From Bacillus vallismortis (GTDB lineage Bacteria; Bacillota; Bacilli; Bacillales; Bacillaceae), in assembly GCF_004116955.1 (NCBI RefSeq), contig NZ_CP026362.1, forward strand, positions 2,203,677 to 2,267,676: DNA of 64,000 bases. Direction: 5' to 3'. Position 1 is the first letter of the stretch; each line of letters starts with the position of its first letter. Made by a program: the position numbers and the translations under genes. Shown one piece after another: positions 45,466 through 53,914 of this stretch. The notes beneath the pieces are model-generated. The model was not told the origin of the DNA and searched no databases. It worked only from the letters and a program-made list of their open reading frames with translations.

Positions 45466-45735
45466 ATGAAATTGAAAAAAGTTTTAACTGGTACTGCATT
45501 GTCCCTTGGTTTACTCGTTTCTGCAGCTCCCGCTTTTGCTGCAAGCCCTACTGTAGATGGTGCGAGCCAGGAAAAAGTAACTCCCCAGGCTGAGCTGAAA
45601 ACTATCTATCTCACAGCCAATACACGTGGAGAACTTCTAAATGTAACAGTATTTACTGGTGTTAAATACTATTTAAAAGATGCCTGGCAGAATAGTGATG
45701 GTACATGGACAGGTAAATATCAAGGATGGTATTAA
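45466..45735 (+). CDS. LCI-like secreted antimicrobial peptide precursor
   Basis: Preprotein of 89 residues. It has a Sec signal peptide (MKLKKVLTGTALSLGLLVSA, cleavage after APAFA at residue 25), a short propart (about 26-41) and a mature region of about 48 residues. That region ends VKYYLKDAWQNSDGTWTGKY and then QGWY. The spacing of aromatic residues, KYY...SDGTWTGKY, resembles the bacillocin LCI beta-sheet peptide (…KSKYYDSSKGYWVGIYEVW). The ATG at 45466 is preceded by AAAGGAGTG. No Cys, as in LCI. Activity is inferred. Confidence 0.65.
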   Translation: MKLKKVLTGTALSLGLLVSAAPAFAASPTVDGASQEKVTPQAELKTIYLTANTRGELLNVTVFTGVKYYLKDAWQNSDGTWTGKYQGWY

Positions 45736-45743
45736 AAAATATG

Positions 45744-45775
45744 AGAGATAAGAGATTTTTCTCTTATCTCTTTCT
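45744..45775 (+). terminator. Terminator after the LCI-like gene
   Basis: AGAGATAAGAGA pairs perfectly with TCTCTTATCTCT around TTTT, followed by TTCTTG. Confidence 0.75.
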
Positions 45776-45928
45776 TGAGACCAACTCGCTCTCTATAAAA
45801 ATCTTATCTTTGTGAATAAAATAATAATCGTTGGCAGAGTTGGGCAACAATCCGATCCGCCAACAATTTTCCTATAAAGTACAGTGGTTGTTTCAAAGTC
45901 TATGACTGTCTCTTTTGAAGGTGCCTTT

Positions 45929-46210
45929 TTAATCATTCACATTGCATTTCATTAACCATTCGACTTCAGTTAATTCTTGTTTTTGAACATCTTTTGGGTG
46001 TTTTTTCGTGAAATGGGCTTTAACAGCTTCTTCGTTTTCCCAAATCTCCCAAAGCATTATTTTTCGTTCTTATGATTCTAGCGGATAAGCATGAAATGTA
46101 ATACACACTGCTTCTTTCTTCGTTTCTTCCTCAAGTTTTTTAAATTCCTTCATTATCTCATTAAGGTCTTTATCACTGATGCTTTTTAAGCATGCGGTTA
46201 TGTAATGCAT
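45929..46210 (-). pseudogene. yjcS: yjcS-like antibiotic biosynthesis monooxygenase gene with a nonsense codon
   Basis: The minus strand reads MHYITACLKSISDKDLNEIM up to HAYPLES, then TAA at 46070-46072, and continues ERKIMLWEIWENEEAVKAHF to a natural stop at 45929. The intact protein I recall from 168 (YjcS) has EPSERK here, so a Ser codon TCA has become TAA by one base. The domain is the dimeric ABM fold, often a quinol or haem monooxygenase. GGGGGATTTCG precedes the start. Probably inactive here, unless the base is an error. Confidence 0.75.
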
Positions 46211-46494
46211 CGAAATCCCCCTCCTCTTCACACCATTTTATGGCTTTTCATTATAATATTTTCTTGAAAATAGTCATTTATAAATCATTAAACGACATTG
46301 GGAAGCCTTTTTAAACAAACTTTCTATAAATTCTAAAGCAAGCTATCGGGTCCGTATCAGACGATTTGATCCTTATTTATGCTTATTCTGACCTTTTTTA
46401 GTCCGAATAGAAAGATTTTTCAAAAAATAATTCTATAAGAGGGTGTCTTTGGTGGTATAATATTAAATAAATGTAAATAAAAGGAGGTATCCAA
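46211..46494. other. Intergenic region upstream of rap
   Basis: AT-rich 284 bases between yjcS and the rap gene. GGTGGTATAATATT near 46450 contains a good TATAAT -10 box for rap. Nothing else is recognised. Confidence 0.5.
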
Positions 46495-47652
46495 TTGTCT
46501 GTTTCGGATTTAATCCCATATCATTACGTAACTACAGATATTAATCATTGGTATGTTGTAATAAAGCAGGGACGAGTTGAGAAAGCAAAAGAAATGAAAC
46601 AAAAAGTTGAAAAAGAATTTGATATGATGGAGAAAAATGAAAAGGTAGCAGTCTATCTTCAGCTATTAAAGCTACGCCACGAAATAATGCTGTCGTATCT
46701 CGAGCCTGACTCTGTTAAAAATATAGATTGTGTTTATTCTGATCTCAAAAAGACACGGGAAAGTATGGCTCCTGAATCTCTTACGAATACAATTGAGTTC
46801 TATTATCACTTTTTCACCGGTATGTATCATTTCAGAACAAGAGATTTAGTTATTGCTTTAACATATTATCGAGAAGCTGAAAAATATCTTGATTTATTAG
46901 ACGAAAACGCAAATACAGATAAGGCAGAGTTCTATTTCAAAGTTTCAGAGGTCTATTACTATATGAAAGAGACTCATTTCTCCATGAATTATGCTCAGCG
47001 TGCATACTCTATATTTAAAGGGCAAAAAGATGCTCAGGATAACCTAACATATGGCAAAGAAATGATCCAATGTCAGTTTGTTATTTTTGGAAACTGGCTA
47101 GATAAAATGTGTTATGAGGATGCTTTAAAAACAGCTCAAAAGGCTTTAGATGATGCTTTAAAAATAGGAGAGCAACATTTAATTGGTTCCGCTCATTTTA
47201 ATGTCGGTTTATGTTATAATAACCTTGAAGAACTTGACAATGCTGACAAACATTTTCAAATCGCCTATGGAATTCATAGGGATCGCAAACACATATATGA
47301 GTCTAAAGCGATTTTTAATCTAGCATATGTCAAAGCAAAGAAGAATGATTTAAAGGCTGCTTTAGAATTGTACCAGGAAGGTCAGAAGGTTGCTTCCAGA
47401 CACAACAATCAGGAAGTAACAGAGAAATTAAAACTGGTTAAAGGTCTTTATTTATCATTCGACTTACAAACACTTAGAGAAGTGTTCAAGTTCTTCAAAG
47501 ATAAAAACCTTTATGGTGATATGGAAGAATACGCTGTTGCTGATTTTTTGACCAACAAAGAAGATAGACATGATGCGGTCGATTTTTATCAAATGGCAAT
47601 TGAAGCACGCAAACAAATTCAAAGGGGGAAGCATTTAAATGAAAAAATGTAA
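46495..47652 (+). CDS. Rap-family response regulator phosphatase/antagonist
   Basis: Protein of 385 residues with the Rap layout: an N-terminal three-helix bundle (about residues 1-70) and then tetratricopeptide repeats (for example FNVGLCYNNLEELDNADKHF). Rap proteins either dephosphorylate Spo0F or block ComA/DegU and are inhibited by Phr peptides. Start is a TTG after AAAGGAGGT. It overlaps a phr gene by 14 bases. It is not one of the rap genes that I place at this locus in 168, so the specific target is unknown. Confidence 0.88.
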   Translation: MSVSDLIPYHYVTTDINHWYVVIKQGRVEKAKEMKQKVEKEFDMMEKNEKVAVYLQLLKLRHEIMLSYLEPDSVKNIDCVYSDLKKTRESMAPESLTNTIEFYYHFFTGMYHFRTRDLVIALTYYREAEKYLDLLDENANTDKAEFYFKVSEVYYYMKETHFSMNYAQRAYSIFKGQKDAQDNLTYGKEMIQCQFVIFGNWLDKMCYEDALKTAQKALDDALKIGEQHLIGSAHFNVGLCYNNLEELDNADKHFQIAYGIHRDRKHIYESKAIFNLAYVKAKKNDLKAALELYQEGQKVASRHNNQEVTEKLKLVKGLYLSFDLQTLREVFKFFKDKNLYGDMEEYAVADFLTNKEDRHDAVDFYQMAIEARKQIQRGKHLNEKM

Positions 47653-47761
47653 AATTGCAATTTGTTTAGCGCTCTTGCTTGGCGTTGTTGGAGTATCTAG
47701 CGCTTCATACGCTCTTTCTGAGCAGTCCACTTATAAGGTCGCAGATAGAGCAGCAACTTAA
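47639..47761 (+). CDS. Phr signalling peptide precursor
   Basis: Preprotein of 40 residues that starts inside the last codons of rap. It has a Sec signal (MKKCKIAICLALLLGVVGVS) and ends SEQSTYKVADRAAT. Phr precursors are secreted and trimmed to five or six residues, usually at the C-terminus, with Arg second in the pentapeptide. DRAAT (or ADRAAT) fits that rule. The peptide is imported by Opp and would inhibit the Rap encoded just upstream. Confidence 0.85.
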   Translation: MKKCKIAICLALLLGVVGVSSASYALSEQSTYKVADRAAT

Positions 47762-47889
47762 TATGATATTAAGAAACAACCCCATTTTGGACTTTACAAA
47801 TGGGGTTTTTATTTTATCTTCTCAATTCAATATTTATTCCTGTGTTTTCATTTAAATCATATACTGCATTAATAAAACCGACAACCCCT

Positions 47890-47924
47890 ATAAAAAGTAA
47901 AAAACCCTTGCTACGCAAGGGTTT
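47890..47924 (-). terminator. Terminator after tRNA-Val
   Basis: AAACCCTTG pairs with CAAGGGTTT and is followed on the minus strand by TTTACTTTTT. Confidence 0.8.
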
Positions 47925-47930
47925 AAGCTA

Positions 47931-48003
47931 TGATTCCGACTGGGCTCGAACCAGCGACCTCTACCCTGTCAAGGTAGCGCTCTCCCAGCTGAGCTACGGA
48001 ATC
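47931..48003 (-). tRNA. trnSL-Val1: tRNA-Val (anticodon GAC)
   Basis: On the minus strand the 73 bases fold as a cloverleaf. The acceptor stem is GATTCCG/CGGAATC with discriminator A, the D arm is GCTC...GAGC, and the anticodon stem CTACC/GGTAG holds loop TTGACAG with anticodon GAC. The T arm is CTGG-TTCGAGC-CCAG. CCA is not encoded. It is a single tRNA gene at the edge of a variable region, a common integration target. Confidence 0.95.
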
Positions 48004-48176
48004 ACGATATGTAAGTGTTTCTGGGTATATTATTGTCTTTCTGACAAGTTCTATTATATAACCTCCTCCCCTATTCGTCAACAGCTTTTTTAGAAAAACT
48101 TTTTTTCGGACTTGCTGTTCTGTTCATCGGCTATTATAATATGTCTTAATTTTCTAATAATAGGGGTGATAGAGGA

Positions 48177-49367
48177 TTGCATTCTTTGATTTCTTCTGAT
48201 GATGTTTGGGTTTTGTGGGGATTTATTGCGGTGTGGGCAGCAGTGAGCATCGGGCTGGAGCAGCGCTTTAAGTGGGCGTCCGCTGTGTCTGGCGCTATCA
48301 TTGCGCTTTTAGGTGCTATGGTGTTTACAAATATAGGAGTTCTTCCTGTTGAATCGCCTGTATATGATACTGTTTGGTCTTATGTGGTGCCGCTGGCGAT
48401 TCCCCTTTTGCTGTTTCAGATCAATGTGCGGCAGATTTTCAAGGAAAGCAGGCGTTTACTGTTTATTTTTCTGATTAGCTCCGTCGGAACTGTGCTTGGG
48501 AGCGTCCTTGCTTTTTTTCTGTTCAATCAGCATATTCCTTACCTCGATAAAATCGGCGGAATGATCAGCGCTTCTTATATCGGCGGCGGGATCAATTTTG
48601 CGGCGATGGCGGCGAAATTTGAGACGCCGGGGGAATATGTGTCGGCTGCCGTTGTGGCTGATAATATTATGATGGCACTTTTGTTTTTGATCTTAATCAG
48701 CATTCCTGCAGTGAAATGGTTTCAGCGGCATTATGCTATGCCGTTTGAAGAAAAAGTGAAAGCCGATGGAAAGAGCGGAAACAGTGCAGAAAGCTATTGG
48801 AAACGGAAGGACATTTCTTTAAAGGATATCGCTTTTAATACCGGTGCTGCTTTTGCGCTTGTTGCGGCTAGTGTGAAGATTTCCGGCTATTTTAAAAGCC
48901 TTTTTTCTCATCCCCTGTTGACCGGAACGCTTGGCGATCAGTATCTAATGCTTACGTCTTTAACGGTTCTTATCATTTTTCTTTTCCCGCGTTTTTTTGA
49001 AAGGCTCAATGGATCTCAGGAGCTTGGAACCTTTTTGATTTATTTATTTTTTGTGGTGATCGGCATTCCTGCAGATTTGCGCTTAATCGTCACCAATGCG
49101 CCTCTTATTCTATTATTTGTCTTAGTTGTTGCGATCAGCAATTTAACTGTTTCCTTAGCCGTCGGAAAATTATTCCGCGTGCGGTTTGAGGAAATTCTGC
49201 TCGCTGTCAATGCTGCTGTCGGGGGGCCTACGACAGCGGCTGCGATGGCAATTGCCAAGGGATGGCGTGAGCTTGTTGCCCCCATCATGCTTGTCGGTAC
49301 GCTCGGTTACTTAATCGGGAACTATGTCGGCACCTTTTTGGGAAATTGGTTTTCTTCTTTTTTATAA
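48177..49367 (+). CDS. yjcL: DUF819 membrane protein
   Basis: Integral membrane protein of 396 residues with about 10 hydrophobic segments. ASYIGGGINFAAMAAKFE and VNAAVGGPTTAAAMAIAKG are the conserved DUF819 loops of the two halves, suggesting an inverted-repeat transporter. Start is the TTG at 48177 after TAGGGGTGAT. Substrate unknown. Confidence 0.85.
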   Translation: MHSLISSDDVWVLWGFIAVWAAVSIGLEQRFKWASAVSGAIIALLGAMVFTNIGVLPVESPVYDTVWSYVVPLAIPLLLFQINVRQIFKESRRLLFIFLISSVGTVLGSVLAFFLFNQHIPYLDKIGGMISASYIGGGINFAAMAAKFETPGEYVSAAVVADNIMMALLFLILISIPAVKWFQRHYAMPFEEKVKADGKSGNSAESYWKRKDISLKDIAFNTGAAFALVAASVKISGYFKSLFSHPLLTGTLGDQYLMLTSLTVLIIFLFPRFFERLNGSQELGTFLIYLFFVVIGIPADLRLIVTNAPLILLFVLVVAISNLTVSLAVGKLFRVRFEEILLAVNAAVGGPTTAAAMAIAKGWRELVAPIMLVGTLGYLIGNYVGTFLGNWFSSFL

Positions 49368-49422
49368 AAAGGATAATTGCAGTTTCCTTAGAATAATGTA
49401 AGAAGATTGGGGAGATTACTGT

Positions 49423-49968
49423 ATGCTAAAAGGAAAAAACATCTATGTAAGACCTTTAGAGGTAAAGGATGCGGAAGAACATCTGCGGCTGCAAAGCGAA
49501 AACCGGGATTTTTTTGAACAGTTTTCCATGATACGCGCAGACGATTATTATACGGTTGAAGGGCAAAGAAAACGAATAACTGAGTATCAGCAAAGACTGG
49601 AGAAGGATGAAGAGTATCATTTTGGCATTTTCACTGCGTCAGACAATACATTAATCGGCACGGTTTCGCTCTTTCAAATCATCCGCGGGGCGCTGCAAAC
49701 GGCGTTCATCGGGTATTTTTTAGACAAAGCCCATAATGGAAAGGGCCTGATGACAGAGGCCGTCAAATTGATTGTTGATTTTGCGTTTCACGAATTGAAA
49801 CTGCACCGTATTGAAGCCGGTGTGATGCCCCGCAATCTCGGATCGATGCGTGTATTGGAAAAAGCGGGGTTTCATAAAGAGGGCATTGCCCGTAAAAATG
49901 TGAAAATCAACGGCGTTTGGGAGGATCACCAAGTACTCGCGATTCTGAATCCAGATGATGAACAGTAA
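49423..49968 (+). CDS. yjcK: GNAT acetyltransferase, RimJ/RimL type
   Basis: Protein of 181 residues. It has the acetyl-CoA binding region GYFLDKAHNGKGLMTEAVKL (with the Q/RxxGxG/A-type loop HNGKGL) and RIEAGVMPRNLGSMRVLEKA, typical of ribosomal-protein N-acetyltransferases. A GGGGAGATT site precedes the ATG. The target is unproven; RimJ-like proteins acetylate ribosomal protein N-termini or small amines. Confidence 0.85.
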   Translation: MLKGKNIYVRPLEVKDAEEHLRLQSENRDFFEQFSMIRADDYYTVEGQRKRITEYQQRLEKDEEYHFGIFTASDNTLIGTVSLFQIIRGALQTAFIGYFLDKAHNGKGLMTEAVKLIVDFAFHELKLHRIEAGVMPRNLGSMRVLEKAGFHKEGIARKNVKINGVWEDHQVLAILNPDDEQ

Positions 49969-49997
49969 AAGAAGCCGGGCCATCCCCGGCTTCTTTT
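49968..49997. terminator. Bidirectional terminator between yjcK and metC
   Basis: AAAGAAGCCGGG pairs with CCCGGCTTCTTT around CCAT, with T tracts in both directions. Confidence 0.85.
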
Positions 49998-51170
49998 TTA
50001 ACGAACCGCCACTGGCGCAATTTCTTTCAGCGCTTGTTCGAAATCACGTTTCAAATCATCTGCGTTTTCGACACCGACACTGAGACGGAGCAGTCCGTCT
50101 GTGATGCCGCGTTTTTCACGCTCTTCCTTCGGCATTGCCGCGTGAGACATCGTTGCCGGATAGGACAAAATCGATTCCACGGCGCCAAGGCTTACAGCAA
50201 AGACCGGAAGTGATACATTCTCTACTAATTTCTTAACGGCATCTTTGCTTTCAAGCTCAAATGATAGCACGGCGCCCGCTCCCGCCGACTGGCCTTGATG
50301 AATGTCAGCGCCCGGATGATCAGCCAGACCCGGATAATACACGCGTTTCACCGCCGGATGCTCCTGGAAAAATTCCGCAAGCCGCTGCGCTGTTTGGCTT
50401 GCTTTTTCTAAGCGGACCTGCAATGTTTTTAATCCGCGCAGCACAAGCCAGCAATCTTGCACGCCAAGGACGGCGCCGAATGCGTTTTGCAGCTTATACA
50501 GCTGCTTTCCAAGCTCTTCATCCTTGACAGCAGCCAGGCCTGAGAGCACATCGCTGTGTCCGCTCAAGAACTTTGTTGCGCTGTGAAGCACAATATCCAC
50601 GCCGAGATCAAGCGGCCGCTGCAGTGCCGGTGTCATGAAGGTATTGTCCAGAAAGGTCAAACAGCCGTTTTCTTTTGCGAGCTGAACCACCGCTTTTATA
50701 TCAGTAATCCCAAGTGTCGGATTTGACGGTGTTTCCATATAAATGACCTTCGTGTTTGGTTTGATATTCCGCGCCACTTCATTCATGTCCGTCATGTCGA
50801 CAAACGTATGCTCAATGCCAAACCGGGTCAGCACCTCTGTCACCATGCGGAAGGTTCCGCCGTATACATCTTCTGTCACAAGAACGTGATCGCCCTGTGA
50901 CAGAAGTAAAAATGCTGTCGAGATCGCAGCCATGCCTGAGCTAAAAGCCAATCCTCTCGTTCCGCCTTCCAGTGCGGCAATGGTTTCTTCGAGCGCTGTT
51001 CTTGTCGGCGTGCCTGAGCGGCTGTAGTCATATGCGCCAAACTCTTCAAATGAAGATTGATGAAATGTTGATGCATGCTGGATCGGCACACTGACGGCCC
51101 CTGTTGAACCGTCTGTTTTAAATGGATTGTGCACGAGCTGGGTTTCCAGCGTCCAATTGTGATTACTCAA
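49998..51170 (-). CDS. metC: Cystathionine beta-lyase
   Basis: PLP enzyme of 390 residues that cleaves cystathionine to homocysteine, the second step of methionine synthesis from O-acetylhomoserine; formerly yjcJ. The PLP-binding Lys lies in HSATKFLSGHSDVL, and YSRSGTPTRTALEE is the substrate-binding loop. Start is a TTG at 51170 overlapping the end of metI by 8 bases, so the genes are coupled and share the S-box leader. Confidence 0.94.
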   Translation of the reverse strand: MSNHNWTLETQLVHNPFKTDGSTGAVSVPIQHASTFHQSSFEEFGAYDYSRSGTPTRTALEETIAALEGGTRGLAFSSGMAAISTAFLLLSQGDHVLVTEDVYGGTFRMVTEVLTRFGIEHTFVDMTDMNEVARNIKPNTKVIYMETPSNPTLGITDIKAVVQLAKENGCLTFLDNTFMTPALQRPLDLGVDIVLHSATKFLSGHSDVLSGLAAVKDEELGKQLYKLQNAFGAVLGVQDCWLVLRGLKTLQVRLEKASQTAQRLAEFFQEHPAVKRVYYPGLADHPGADIHQGQSAGAGAVLSFELESKDAVKKLVENVSLPVFAVSLGAVESILSYPATMSHAAMPKEEREKRGITDGLLRLSVGVENADDLKRDFEQALKEIAPVAVR

Positions 51171-52284
51171 ATGAAACAGCTCCCTCTTTGACCTGACATA
51201 ACGCCTGTTTTAGGTCTTCTTTTAAATCCTCCGCATGTTCAATTCCGACCGAAAAGCGCAGCAGACGATTGCAAACCCCGTTTGCGATGCGGATGTCTTC
51301 AGGAATATCCATGTGCGTCTGTGTGGCTGGATATGTAATAAAGCTCTCCACCCCGCCGAGGCTTTCCGCAAAACAAATGGTCTTCAGCGCTTTTAAAAAC
51401 GGGTTCACCCACTCTTCTTTTTGCAGACGGAAGGACAGCATGCCGCCTTTTCCGGGATGCAGCACATCCGCAATTTCTTCCTGCTCTTCTAAAAACGCCG
51501 CAAGCTCCTGCGCGTTTGCCTGATGCTGGCGCATTCTGAGGCTCAGCGTCTTCATTCCTCTCATGAGAAGCCATGAATCAAATGGAGGCAGGACAGCACC
51601 GATGGCATTTTGGTGTTGAAACATTTCTTCTCCAAGCTGTTCATCTTTCACAACGACAAGCCCTGCAAGCAGGTCGTTATGCCCGCCTAAATACTTGGTT
51701 GCACTGTGTATCACAATGTCGGCTCCCAGCTCAAGCGGCTGCTGCAAGACCGGTGTGTAAAATGTATTATCAACGATCAGCAGAATACCGTGCTCTTTTG
51801 TGATCTGGGCGATCTTTTCAATGTCCGCCTCCTGCATGAGCGGATTTGTCGGCGTTTCCACAAACACCGCTTTTGTATTCGGCGTTATCTTGGAGCGTAA
51901 ACAGTCTTCGTCGCTGAAATCATCATAATGAAAGGTCAAGCCGTATTTTTTCCATTCATTTTCAAACAAGCGGTACGTGCCGCCATATAGGTCGGATGAA
52001 ACGATCAGTTCGTCTCCGCTTTTAAATAGCGCCATAATTGTTTGGATGGCCGCCATTCCCGAACTGAAGGCAAGCCCTCTCGCTCCGTTCTCTAAGCTGG
52101 CGATCGCGTCCTCCACAAGCTGGCGTGTCGGATTTTTTGTGCGGACATAATCAAATCCGGTTGATTCACCGATCCCTCTGTGGCGGTATGCTGTTGATAA
52201 ATAAATAGGAGGACTCACTGTCCCCGTTACTTCGTCGCTTCGGTTCCCGATTTGGGCTAATTTCGTTTCAACATGCTGTGACAT
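51163..52284 (-). CDS. metI: Cystathionine gamma-synthase / O-acetylhomoserine thiolyase
   Basis: PLP enzyme of 373 residues; formerly yjcI. It joins cysteine (or sulfide) to O-acetylhomoserine. The PLP-binding Lys is in HSATKYLGGHNDLLAG and the substrate loop is YVRTKNPTRQLVEDA. The ATG at 52284 follows AAGGGAAGGTGCAGCTAT. It is the first gene of the metI-metC operon behind a SAM riboswitch. Confidence 0.95.
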   Translation of the reverse strand: MSQHVETKLAQIGNRSDEVTGTVSPPIYLSTAYRHRGIGESTGFDYVRTKNPTRQLVEDAIASLENGARGLAFSSGMAAIQTIMALFKSGDELIVSSDLYGGTYRLFENEWKKYGLTFHYDDFSDEDCLRSKITPNTKAVFVETPTNPLMQEADIEKIAQITKEHGILLIVDNTFYTPVLQQPLELGADIVIHSATKYLGGHNDLLAGLVVVKDEQLGEEMFQHQNAIGAVLPPFDSWLLMRGMKTLSLRMRQHQANAQELAAFLEEQEEIADVLHPGKGGMLSFRLQKEEWVNPFLKALKTICFAESLGGVESFITYPATQTHMDIPEDIRIANGVCNRLLRFSVGIEHAEDLKEDLKQALCQVKEGAVSFE

Positions 52285-52313
52285 ATAGCTGCACCTTCCC
52301 TTTTCAAAATAAA

Positions 52314-52343
52314 AAACCCCTTCTTCATAAGAAGAAGGGGTTT
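52314..52343 (-). terminator. S-box regulatory terminator
   Basis: AAACCCCTTCTTC pairs perfectly with GAAGAAGGGGTTT around TTAT, and the minus strand continues in a T run. It is the expression platform of the SAM riboswitch. Confidence 0.92.
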
Positions 52344-52475
52344 AAACGCTTCCTCTTATCTTCCAAGCATAAAACGCTTGCTGGATTTAGCACCTTGGCG
52401 CTTTGCACATATGCAAAACAGGCCGGTTGCTGAGGTTTCTAAGGGCCAGTCCCTCCACCTCTCACGATAAGAAAT
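52344..52475 (-). promoter_or_regulatory. SAM-I (S-box) riboswitch of metI-metC
   Basis: The minus strand carries the S-box core GAGAGGTGGAGGGACTGGCC, then GAAACCTCAGCAACC, and the variable arm CAAGGTGCTAAATCCAGCAA. P1 is formed by TTCTTATCG at the 5' end and GATAAGAG at the 3' end. SAM binding favours the terminator at 52314-52343 and shuts off methionine synthesis. Confidence 0.95.
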
Positions 52476-52637
52476 ATCGATTTCAATTTTCTGATTGTTT
52501 TATATTAACTTAATTCGCAGTTTATTTCAATACTTTTTTCTTCGAGTTCCGAACGGTTTAAAGAGAGAAATTTCTAATAATTCATGGTACAATAATGGAA
52601 AACGCAAGAAAGTCTAGTTGTCCTGGAGGAATGTATT
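52476..52637. promoter_or_regulatory. Divergent promoter region of metI and yjcH
   Basis: AT-rich 160 bases between the S-box and yjcH. It should hold the promoters for both directions; TACAATAAT near 52590 is a plausible -10 for yjcH. Confidence 0.45.
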
Positions 52638-53360
52638 ATGGCACCGAAAAACGGCACAGTGCAAGAAAAGAAATTCTTTTCGAAAGAGCTTAACGAGGAA
52701 ATGACATTGCTCGTTTATCTGCCGTCCAACTACTCCCCTCTTTATAAATACCATGTTATTATCGCGCAGGACGGCCACGATTATTTCAGGCTGGGGAGAA
52801 TTGGCAGGCAGGTCGAGGAATTGCTGTCCAAACGTGAAATTGACCGGAGTATTATTATCGGTGTTCCTTATAAGGATGTTGATGAACGCAGAAAAACCTA
52901 TCATCCGGAGGGCTCCAAATTTTCGGCGTATAAACGGTTCATCGCCCATGAGCTCGTACCGTTTGCGGATGATGAGTATCCTACTTATCATGTCGGCTAC
53001 GGACGCACGCTAATCGGCGATTCGCTCGGAGCAACCATATCGCTCATGACAGCACTCGATTATCCGAATATGTTCGGAAACATCATTATGCAGTCTCCCT
53101 ATGTTGACAAGCATGTATTGGAGGCCGTGAAGCAATCGGACAATATTGAACACCTCTCTATTTATCACCAAATCGGCACGAAAGAAACTGACGTCCACAC
53201 GACTGACGGGAACATTCTGGACTTTACAGAACCGAACCGTGAGCTGAAACAGCTGCTGGAGAAGAAGCTTTCAGATTATGAGTATGAGCCATTTGAAGGA
53301 GACCACAAATGGACATACTGGCAGCCGCTTATCACGCCGGCGCTGAAAAAAATGCTTTAA
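52638..53360 (+). CDS. yjcH: Putative esterase, alpha/beta hydrolase fold
   Basis: Protein of 240 residues of the Esterase/FrsA-like family (similar to enterochelin esterase). LIGDSLGATIS provides the nucleophile Ser, and GDHKWTYWQPLI near the C-terminus the catalytic His. GGAGG precedes the ATG by 8 bases. It lies upstream of yjcG and yjcF on the same strand, probably as one operon. Substrate unknown. Confidence 0.87.
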   Translation: MAPKNGTVQEKKFFSKELNEEMTLLVYLPSNYSPLYKYHVIIAQDGHDYFRLGRIGRQVEELLSKREIDRSIIIGVPYKDVDERRKTYHPEGSKFSAYKRFIAHELVPFADDEYPTYHVGYGRTLIGDSLGATISLMTALDYPNMFGNIIMQSPYVDKHVLEAVKQSDNIEHLSIYHQIGTKETDVHTTDGNILDFTEPNRELKQLLEKKLSDYEYEPFEGDHKWTYWQPLITPALKKML

Positions 53361-53396
53361 TACTCAATCATACTTTATTTCCAGGAGGGACATAAT

Positions 53397-53911
53397 ATGA
53401 AATACGGAATCGTTTTATTTCCATCAAAAAACTCCAAGACCTTGCGAACTCTTACAGAAAGCGCTATGATCCGAGCTATTCCTTGATCCCGCCCCATATG
53501 ACGCTGAGATCATCGTTTGAATTGGCGGAGGAGAAAGCCGATCAGCTAGTATCACATCTGAGAGCCATCGCAAGGGAGTCCCATCCGGTCGTTCTCAAAT
53601 TGACAAAATACAGCTCATTTGCGCCTGTCAATAATGTCATTTACATCAAAGCAGAACCGACGGAAGAATTAAAAACACTCAATGAAAAACTATACACCGG
53701 TGTGCTGGCTGGTGAACAGGAATACGCTTTTGTCCCGCATGTGACGGTCGGCCAAAATCTTTCCGACGATGAGCATTCGGATGTTCTGGGACAATTAAAA
53801 ATGCAGGAAGTGTCGCATGAAGAAATCATTGATCGTTTTCACTTACTTTACCAGCTTGAAAACGGATCATGGACCGTATATGAAACCTTTTTGCTAGGCA
53901 AAGGAGAATAA
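53397..53911 (+). pseudogene. yjcG: 2'-5' RNA ligase-family gene yjcG with a one-base frameshift
   Basis: GGAGGGACATAAT precedes an ATG at 53397 that starts [11 protein letters not shown]. After a run of six A (53426-53431) this frame goes wrong and stops at about 53486. Adding one A restores [18 protein letters not shown], then [14 protein letters not shown] and the rest to 53911, matching the 171-residue protein I recall. The family has two HxT motifs: PPHMTLRS and VPHVTVGQ. As given, only residues after about 30 could be made, from an internal ATG at 53483, with the first HxT intact. It is either a real mutation or a homopolymer error. Confidence 0.85.
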
Positions 53912-53914
53912 TAT

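Noticed and set aside
47931-48003. Duplicate of the tRNA-Val 3' end as an attachment site
   Set aside because: I looked for a second copy of the T-arm/acceptor sequence on either side of the variable region and did not see one; a degenerate copy cannot be excluded by eye.
53483-53911. Treating the downstream frame of yjcG as a complete gene
   Set aside because: It lacks the N-terminal strand that is present in the other frame upstream, and the two halves join with a single inserted A, so a frameshift explains it better.
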